Both the position numbers and the translations under genes were made by a program. A stretch of 13,397 nucleotides of DNA from Rodentolepis nana (Eukaryota > Platyhelminthes > Cestoda > Cyclophyllidea > Hymenolepididae), in NCBI GenBank assembly GCA_900617975.1, contig UZAE01001426.1, forward strand, positions 1-13,397, written 5' to 3'. Position 1 is the stretch's first letter; the number at the start of each line of letters is the position of its first letter. Below are positions 7,925 to 13,397 of the stretch, in pieces. A model generated the notes under the pieces. That model worked only from the letters and a program-made list of their open reading frames with translations. It was not told the origin of the DNA and searched no databases.

Positions 7925-10538
7925 ATAGTTAATGAATATAATATATAGTTATAAAATAATTCTTTTGCTAGAATATCAATCAGCACAGTAGGATTTGCTT
8001 AGTTTAAATACTATCATAAGAAGAATTATGAAAACCGCTTTCAAAAATACCCTATGGCATTTCATTTGTGTGATTTAACTTATATCATACTCCCAGCATT
8101 TTCATTTAATTCTCACGAATTTCAAGGACAGTGGTTACTATAGCTATAACTATTGGTTCTCTGCCATTTTGAACAATTACATTTTCCGGTTATTTTACAT
8201 AGTAGCTGCTTCTGGTTGGCTAGCATCTTTCACAACAGCTTCCTGATTATCTGCCACTGGCTACCCTTAACTTCACTTACTATTTCAAATTAACAAGCAA
8301 AGTTGATTTCTATGCCATTGGGTTGAAAGCATAGAAAAAATAACTGAACTCATTAGAGTTTTTGGTCGAAGAAGAGGCTTGCAGTGTTCGATTTGTATAG
8401 AAAGGTACCTTAGAATTACTTCATTTAAGAATTGGCAAACTCGCATTTATTTGTTGCCTGAATTAACTAGAACTGCAGCACATCCCCACCTCTGAAGGTC
8501 CTCCGAAGAGCTTTACCTTCTGGTGCGTTGAAATCTATGCCAATTGGATTAGTCAATCGCTAACCCTTCAGACAGCAATTGCTTATCAGACAATAAAATC
8601 ATTGCCTTGAAGTACTTTTGAACCCTTCGTATGAACATATGGTGATTATGCAAATCTCGACTTGTCAAATATGGTGACGCTGTTAAGACCTGAAGTAGAC
8701 AGTGTCACTGTTAACCTTAGCACCCTTAACGTGCATATTCGCCCCTCCTCCATTGACATTGTTGGCATTGTAAGTGTTCTCATTTATGCTCATGCAATCT
8801 CTCCCTAGCATTTCCTTCTCTTTTCACCCCATTGTATTCGGTAGGTCGTAATTGGTCAGGACCAAAGTTTCTGCTCTCCAAGCCAACCCTTTCTTCGATA
8901 ACCACCGTCTTGGGCCATTTGAAGTTTTATCAACAAGAATGTGCTCGAGAATAGGGGATCTACTTTAAGTTTCAAGGAAAAAGAAAATATGATTCTGTAA
9001 TGCTTCACTTCAAGTTGAATGTTTCCACTAACAAAAGAACGATATTGGAAGTTGACTTTGCTCAAATATTAAGCCGCGTCTTACTCAATCGTAAACGTGG
9101 TATGTGGATAGGCAGTGAAATAAAATGTACTTATACAAATGTTGGTGTTTATATTGAACTACTGGAAAGTAAATCCTAGGGATTCTCAAATGAAAAATTT
9201 CAATTTAGACTGAGCTTTATTCGGAAATACTAGTCCTTCAAAGATGGACAGAAAGTTGACCAATTAAACTTTGAAGAGAAATTAGTATGGGCAACTGCGC
9301 TACCTTTTTGTTTTGGAAAAGACTTTGTACTATTTAACAAATAGTGATCAGGTATCAGTCATTTTTGATGAGAAAATTAGATCAAATTTCTGTTTCTATC
9401 AAAAGTCTTACCACATTATTGTAAAATTATGATTTGTAATTAGATATATTATAGACCATCTTAGAAAGCTTTGGGTTCAAAATTGACGGCATCTAACGAG
9501 TTATCAGATGAGTCAATCGAATATCAAACAACTTTATAAACACATTGCACTTTAATAAATATTGGAAAATCTTCTCTGATTAGTGCATTACCTTCACAAA
9601 ACAATAGAAAAGATCTTTCAACTTTTCTGTTTTTTTAAATCCTCGTAGTTATTACACTGGCCCATAGAAATACAAGTGCTATTAAAATTTTCATTGTTAG
9701 CAAGCAATTAAATTCGATTAACATTTGGTTCAATAGAATGGATCGAAGGTATTTAGACAAAAGATAAGGTGAATGAGACACTAAAGGGGGGAATTATTGA
9801 CTTCTACTAATTCAGATCTCAACTATGAGTCAACTAATGGCCTGTGTTCGATCGCAGAAAGTCATTAATTTCCAAGAATACGAGAAAATGGTGGACCTTT
9901 GCAAGGTGGTTCCAGAATATATTTTCCTGAGCAGAGGGGCCAAGTAACTCAGTTTGGTTGAAATTCGGGCAATAAGTTTAAAAAATTTCAACCAAACAAA
10001 GCATGAGAGGTTCACCCTATTATTCGATTAAGCTAATGAATTAATATCAGACTAATTTGGAGAACTAACCCATGAACTATCTCCTGACTACCTTTAGGAG
10101 ATAAGAAATAAGTGACAACTCTGCTATTGATTCCTTAGGCTACTATCTAACCAAATTAAGAAGTGCCAGTGAGTGGCGTATTTATTATAGATCATGCTTA
10201 ATTAATCTTATAAACTCATTTTGCATCAGTGACCTTTGGAGGGAAGTGAACTGAAGTGTCAAGGCAAGGTGATATTATAAACAAACCGTCAATTAGCTTT
10301 AAACGCAGCAAATGTGAATCCGCGGCATGATTCGCGGAATTTGAATTTGACCAACCAGATGTAATAAAACAAAGTTAAAAAATTATAACCTGAATCCAAA
10401 TATTAACTGTTATACAACTCTTTTGAATGCAACAATTTTCAGTTCCCATTCCCTAATGATTCATTTACCTGTTAATTATTTTCTCTCATTAAAAAATGAG
10501 GTAATTGGCTGCCTTGTAATGGGTTAAAATAAATATTT

Positions 10539-10539
<1 letters not shown>
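7925..10539. other. 2.6 kb mostly unique DNA, no secure gene
   Basis: No recognised gene or repeat copy. The stretch 8450-8900 is less AT-rich than its flanks but has no sustained open frame. Minus-strand frames at 8856-9065 and 9830-10015 have no family resemblance. A weak exon-like segment at 9814-9944 is listed separately. Confidence 0.5.
9814..9944 (+). other. Weak candidate short exon or short ORF
   Basis: The sequence CTACTAATTCAG at 9804-9815 resembles a branch point followed by a 3' splice site. It opens a frame that contains ATG at 9825 and again at 9837 and runs to TAA at 9942-9944. The peptide includes QKVINFQEYEKMVDLCKVV, a mixed composition unlike the Ile/Leu/Ser-rich random frames around it. 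I see no downstream donor or neighbouring exon and do not recognise the protein. Chance is the more likely explanation. Confidence 0.15.

Positions 10540-10571
<32 letters not shown>
10540..10571. repeat. TA dinucleotide microsatellite
   Basis: About fifteen uninterrupted TA units lie about 130 bp upstream of Rz copy D. Confidence 0.97.
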
Positions 10572-10573
<2 letters not shown>

Positions 10574-10685
10574 TCAGTTACTAAGAATTTAAGTTAATTA
10601 AAATAATCAAACTACCGAAAAACTTTAATAACGTTATTCGTTTCACAATCAAGTAATTGAAATAACAAGAAAAATAAGCTCTTCT

Positions 10686-10701
10686 ATTTTCATCCCGAAT
10701 T
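10686..10701. repeat. Target-site duplication of Rz copy D, left
   Basis: ATTTTCATCCCGAATT is identical over 16 bp to 11021-11036. Confidence 0.96.
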
Positions 10702-10773
10702 GGGGTGTGCGATAGACTTACATCCACGTGGTGCACCCTGGGCAACGTATACTCATACGGCAAAATAGTCTAT
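10702..10773 (+). ncRNA. HDV-like self-cleaving ribozyme of copy D
   Basis: P1 pairs GGGGUGU (10702-10708) with GCACCCU (10733-10739), 7 bp with G-U at the cleavage end. P2 is AUAGACU (10712-10718) with AGUCUAU (10767-10773). P3 is ACA/GGU (10720-10722 with 10730-10732; one A-G mismatch) around the 7-nt loop UCCACGU. The loop's CC can pair with GG at 10740-10741 to form P1.1. GGGCAA leads into P4, CGUAU-ACUC-AUACG (10746-10759). The joining segment GCAAAAU holds the catalytic C at 10761. The strand order and lengths match the HDV-like fold known from R2-type and other non-LTR retrotransposons. Cleavage is predicted between 10701 and 10702. The A-G mismatch in P3 and one extra base before P2 are the only blemishes. 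Confidence 0.85.
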
Positions 10774-11020
10774 TTATCGGCAGGTGACTTCTGACTTCAA
10801 ACTACCATGACCCTACTGTATGTCATATTCAATCACTTCCACCATACTTATCCTACCTTTTCTCTGCCTTTGTATCTGTCTGTCTTTTTAACATCTTTAA
10901 ACACTCTTCTGTTCACCCCCTTGACTTTTTTCGATTTGATGTTCCTCCCCTCTATGATGCCTGCCGTCAACTAAAGGGTTAATGATAACAATCATAAAGC
11001 CTACCATTTGATATAAATAA
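10702..11020 (+). mobile_element. SINE-like retroposon, Rz element copy D (full length)
   Basis: This 319-bp copy is the best reference in the window. It has a full head, an exact 16-bp target-site duplication and the tail GATATAAATAA; AATAAA is completed by the first base of the duplication. Element order is: ribozyme head (10702-10773), GTGACTTCTGACTTCA block (10784-10799), pyrimidine-rich middle (about 10855-10960), GTCAACTAAAGG block and AT tail. No tRNA-, 5S- or 7SL-like promoter is evident. Its transcription is therefore inferred to come from flanking promoters, and its mobilisation from an unseen LINE. The open frames at 10581-10763 and 10897-11094 cross the element and are not genes. 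Confidence 0.95.
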
Positions 11021-11036
11021 ATTTTCATCCCGAATT
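11021..11036. repeat. Target-site duplication of Rz copy D, right
   Basis: This is the exact 16-bp partner of 10686-10701, directly after the AT tail. Confidence 0.96.
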
Positions 11037-11659
11037 TGCTGTAATGATTGAATTCAGTTATCATTAGTTCGTTGCATGGGTATTTTAAATCCATTGGTTG
11101 TTAAAATTGGATCTAATTCCTTTTATGGATCAGTAGTTACACTCTAACAACGACTGATGCCCTTCAGGTTGACTCATCACGCTATACCTAAGCGTATTTC
11201 ATTTTCAAATCTCGCCAAAATGAATACAATCGATTAAAGAATATTGAGAAAAGCTTTGTTAACTTAAAAAAGCTACAATACCATTCATTGCTAGTCCCAT
11301 CTTCTCGCTTTGAGCTATAAATCAATACAACTTAATTAGAGTTAATTAATAGACTGAAACGCTCTGCACAAGCAGTAGATTATCTCACTCGTGAATATGA
11401 GGCTCAGTTCATGATGAATAGGCCTTTGGAAGGGGGGTATCATAGTACGGGAAAGATAATGAATTTCTAGACTTTATCGCCATAATCCATGGAATTTCAA
11501 GACGTTTGAATTATTCTAATTGATGAACAAAAAGGAAAAATAAGGGATGTCATATCGTAATTTCGCTCAATCCAATTATAGCGCTTGACATCAAGAACTA
11601 GACGCCAAATTTAAATAACTAGCGCATTACATTTAAATTTTATCACATTAGTACCCTTT
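11037..11659. other. Unique AT-rich spacer between copies D and E
   Basis: I find no gene, RNA or repeat copy in this 620-bp interval. Confidence 0.6.
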
Positions 11660-11673
11660 ATATTAATTCAAAG
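11660..11673. repeat. Target-site duplication of Rz copy E, left
   Basis: ATATTAATTCAAAG is identical over 14 bp to 12099-12112. The following G run makes the edge uncertain by one base. Confidence 0.93.
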
Positions 11674-11744
11674 GGGGTTTGTGATAGACTTACCTCCACG
11701 TGGTGCACCTAGGGCAACGTATAATCCTACGGCAAATTGTCTCT
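11674..11744 (+). ncRNA. HDV-like ribozyme head of copy E, decayed
   Basis: The UCC loop, P3 ACC/GGU (fully paired here), GGGCAA joining segment and GCAAA with the catalytic C at 11733 are preserved. P1 (GGGGUUU against GCACCUA) has at least two mismatches. P4 (CGUAU/CUACG) has one. The P2 partner reads UUGUCUCU and pairs only partly. The copy is probably inactive, but it retains the family's C-G pair in P3 that D and F have lost. Confidence 0.65.
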
Positions 11745-11837
11745 TAACTGGCGGTTGACTTCTCACTTCAAACTACTTTCATCTCACTCTATGCCATATT
11801 CGTCCATTTTCACAGTACTCTCCCCACCTTTTTTCTA

Positions 11838-11952
11838 CCTTTGTGTCTGTCTGTCTCTTTTACATCTCATATTGCCTTTTCTCTGCCTTTGTGTCTGTCT
11901 GTCTCTTTTACATACTTTTTTCTACCTTTGTGTCTGTCTGTCTCTTTTACAT
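11838..11952 (+). repeat. Threefold repeat of pyrimidine block in copy E
   Basis: A 28-nt core starting CCTTTGTGTCTGTCTGTCTC occurs without change at 11838-11865, 11886-11913 and 11925-11952. The start-to-start spacings are 48 and 39 nt. Other copies have one such block. The inner (TCTG)n run and the identical cores point to slippage or unequal exchange. Confidence 0.96.
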
Positions 11953-12098
11953 CTTTGAAACATTCTTCTGCCCCCCCCCCTTCCCTCTCGACTTTTTTTC
12001 CACTTTGATGTTCCTTCTCCTCTCTGTGAAGCCTGAAGTCAACTAAAGGGCTAATGATAACCATCAAGACGCCTGCCATTGGATATAAATAAATAGAA

Positions 12099-12112
12099 AT
12101 ATTAATTCAAAG
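12099..12112. repeat. Target-site duplication of Rz copy E, right
   Basis: This is the exact 14-bp partner of 11660-11673. Confidence 0.93.
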
Positions 12113-13141
12113 TGGAAAAAACGCTAGAGGGCTTTTATGGGTTCCGAAAGTTAAGGATTTCCATTTTCTTTTTGAAAAGTTAGTCAAAAAATATGTCACG
12201 CTCATTTTTTGTAGAGAATGTTTATTTATTGAAAATTCATCTTTCACTGGTGCTTGGTTCAAGAAGTTGGCACTAAATATTCGCTTATGAAATCGCAATG
12301 TGATATCGCCAATTAAAAAGTCAATATCTCCTTTTTGCGTATCTGTATGCACTCAAGAGTTTTTTGTTCAAGGCTTATTTAACTTCCAGTTCAGTCGGCC
12401 GCATTAGTCGCAAATTCAAGTAGCTTTAGCCAGTCAACATCTCCAAAATTCAAGATAAGGTCGGGGATGTGTCAACACCCCGTCCCCCCCCCCTTATTTA
12501 AATAAGACCAATTTTATCTACGTAATTCCTCTGATCAAAAGTATCTTATTGTTGTTTTGACGAGATTAAACAAATGCTTTCGAATACGATCCACCATTTT
12601 TTTCGAGAAAACGATAAACTCAAAGTTGCAACCAAATATTCTCAAAACAAGTGTTAGTCGGACAAACCCCCCTCCTCCCCCCCCCCACACACACAAATTT
12701 CTCAATTACTGGGGGGGTCTGCTAATTGGGTTCAGGACAAAATTGACGGACTTCGGTCTCTCTTACTCCTTCGTAAACTTACTTTCATAGGTTTTTATTT
12801 TTCTCAATTTTTTGTTAATAGATCTGCTATTAGAACTCGCCGTTTAACTGGTCTAAACTTAAGAAGCCCAGCTGTCAAATGAACAAAGACCAATCATAGT
12901 CATGACAATTTTTTCAAATTGAATAAAATCTGCATATACTCAATAAATTTCATGCTGAATAACAGTATTCAATCAAATTTTTCTGTGTGTCATTGTGGGT
13001 CCCTGGATTCCTCACGCCGAAGGCTATGTTTTGTAAGTCATTATTCTCTAACGTTCAACAACCCTTGTGACAAATGGGCAAGGTAAAAATTTGGACCCAA
13101 GTGAATACAGGAGGGATGGCTAATGCTATATTTCAAGTGAA
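12113..13141. other. Spacer with C and G tracts, no gene recognised
   Basis: There is no convincing gene. The frame at 12557-12790 (plus, 77 codons) crosses a C-tract that gives a Pro/His run and has no recognised domain; the frame at 12107-12352 (minus) likewise. Structural items are a C10 run at 12484-12493 joined to the perfect palindrome CTTATTTAAATAAG (12493-12506), and a C-rich tract at 12667-12686 with a G7 run at 12711-12717. Confidence 0.55.
12667..12717. repeat. C-tract and G7 run able to form a hairpin
   Basis: A nearly pure C tract (12667-12686) is followed by ACACACACA and then seven G at 12711-12717. The C10 end (12677-12686) could pair with G7 across a 24-nt loop. This looks like simple-sequence DNA; I assign no function. 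Confidence 0.7.
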
Positions 13142-13213
13142 GGGGTGTGCGATAGACTTACATCCACGTGGTGCACCCTGGGCAACGTATACTCATACGG
13201 CAAAAAGTCTATT
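13142..13213 (+). ncRNA. HDV-like self-cleaving ribozyme of copy F (best preserved)
   Basis: P1: GGGGUGU (13142-13148) with GCACCCU (13173-13179), seven pairs closed by G-U at the cleavage site. P2: AUAGACUU (13152-13159) with AAGUCUAU (13205-13212), eight perfect pairs. P3: ACA/GGU (13160-13162 with 13170-13172), two pairs and an A-G mismatch. L3: UCCACGU (13163-13169), whose CC can form P1.1 with G13180-G13181. The joining GGGCAA precedes P4, a 5-bp hairpin with loop ACUC (13186-13199). J4/2 is GCAAA (13200-13204) with the catalytic C at 13201. All parts are in HDV-like order and of normal size. The fold is seen in the sequence; self-cleavage is inferred from the family. Confidence 0.87.
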
Positions 13214-13397
13214 AATTGGCAGTTAACTTCTGACTTCAAACTACCATCACCCCACTGTATGTCATATTCTACCACTTTCACAGAACTCACCTCACCTTTT
13301 TTCAACTTTCGTCTTTGAAATACTCTTCTTTCCCCCCCCCCTTTCGACTTTTTTTCACTTTCCCCTCTGTGAAGCCTGAAGTCAACTAAAGGGCTAA
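13142..13397 (+). mobile_element. SINE-like retroposon, Rz element copy F (cut by window end)
   Basis: The copy begins GGGGTGTGCGATAGAC at 13142 and is still in the element at the last base (GTCAACTAAAGGGCTAA). About 35 bp of tail and the right target-site duplication should lie just outside. The left duplication should end at 13141 in the sequence ATATTTCAAGTGAA. The pyrimidine middle is shorter than in D and includes a C11 tract. Internal inverted arms lie at 13222-13238 and 13370-13386 (14 of 17 complementary). Confidence 0.92.

Larger units (their letters stand above)
11674..12098 (+). mobile_element. SINE-like retroposon, Rz element copy E (expanded)
   Basis: This 425-bp copy starts GGGGTTTGTGATAGAC and ends GGATATAAATAAATAGAAA, with exact 14-bp target-site duplications. 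It is about 100 bp longer than D because the pyrimidine-rich section is present three times. A C10 tract follows at about 11972. The internal inverted arms are at 11754-11770 and 12027-12043 (14 of 17 complementary). The frames at 11737-11958, 11843-12046 and 11867-12079 translate the pyrimidine repeat into Leu/Cys/Val or Arg/Lys/Glu repeats and are not genes. Confidence 0.95.

Noticed and set aside
9750..9840. Possible degraded Rz copy (GGTGAATGAG, GTCAACTAA)
   Set aside because: The similar words are short and not in the element's order or spacing.
10702..10773. tRNA-type A and B boxes in the element head (TGCGATAGACTT, GGTGCACCCTG)
   Set aside because: Each has several mismatches at essential positions, and the spacing is unlike tRNA-derived SINEs. 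The HDV-like fold explains the same bases far better.
11737..12079. Leu/Cys/Val-rich and Lys/Arg/Glu-rich repetitive frames
   Set aside because: They are the pyrimidine repeat of copy E read in both directions.
13142..13213. Integrated hepatitis delta or related virus
   Set aside because: Only the ribozyme fold is shared. There is no delta antigen-like frame or rod-like genome, and the element has its own tail and target duplications.
487..13397. Interpretation of the repeat as a cut-and-paste DNA transposon or MITE
   Set aside because: The element ends are not inverted repeats, duplications vary from 14 to 18 bp, the tail is a variable A/T repeat, and one copy is 5'-truncated. All of this fits retroposition.

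Overview
This window looks like non-coding DNA from a eukaryote, probably an animal. It is AT-rich, has no bacterial-style gene arrangement, and carries CA/TA microsatellites, long homopolymer tracts and several copies of one short retroposon. No open reading frame exceeds 125 codons, none belongs to a protein family I recognise, and many of them simply run through the repeats. I cannot name the species.

The dominant feature is one interspersed repeat family, called here the Rz element (a provisional label), of about 320 bp. It is present six times and covers about 17% of the window: A (487-794, minus), B (4651-5279, a rearranged inverted composite), C (7554-7910, minus), D (10702-11020, plus), E (11674-12098, plus) and F (13142 to the window end, plus). 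A, C, D and E have 14-18 bp target-site duplications, exact in C, D and E and with one mismatch in A. The 3' end is a short variable TAAA-type tail. This is the signature of target-primed reverse transcription, so the family is a SINE-like non-autonomous retroposon. It has no coding capacity and no convincing internal RNA polymerase III promoter.

The central observation is that the first about 72 nt of the element fit the nested double-pseudoknot fold of an HDV-like self-cleaving ribozyme. The fit includes a 7-bp P1 starting at nucleotide 1 with a G-U closing pair, an 8-bp P2, a 3-bp P3 with a 7-nt loop beginning UCC, a GGGCAA joining segment, a P4 hairpin, and a GCAAA joining segment that supplies the catalytic C and the A-rich turn. 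The predicted cleavage site is exactly the junction between target-site duplication and element. The simplest model is that the element is transcribed by read-through from outside, cuts itself out at its 5' end, and is reverse-transcribed by an unseen autonomous LINE. Copies D and F have the best-preserved ribozymes. A, C and E are damaged, and the two halves of B retain only parts.

Layout: 1-468 has no recognised feature; then copy A; 813-4650 is unique AT-rich DNA with one possible very old repeat near 3170-3310; copy B contains a near-perfect fold-back; 5280-7539 is unique except for a CA/TA microsatellite; copy C has a duplication inside the ribozyme; 7925-10539 is unique, with one weak candidate short exon near 9814; then a TA microsatellite, D and E, a C/G-tract-rich stretch, and F cut off by the window end.
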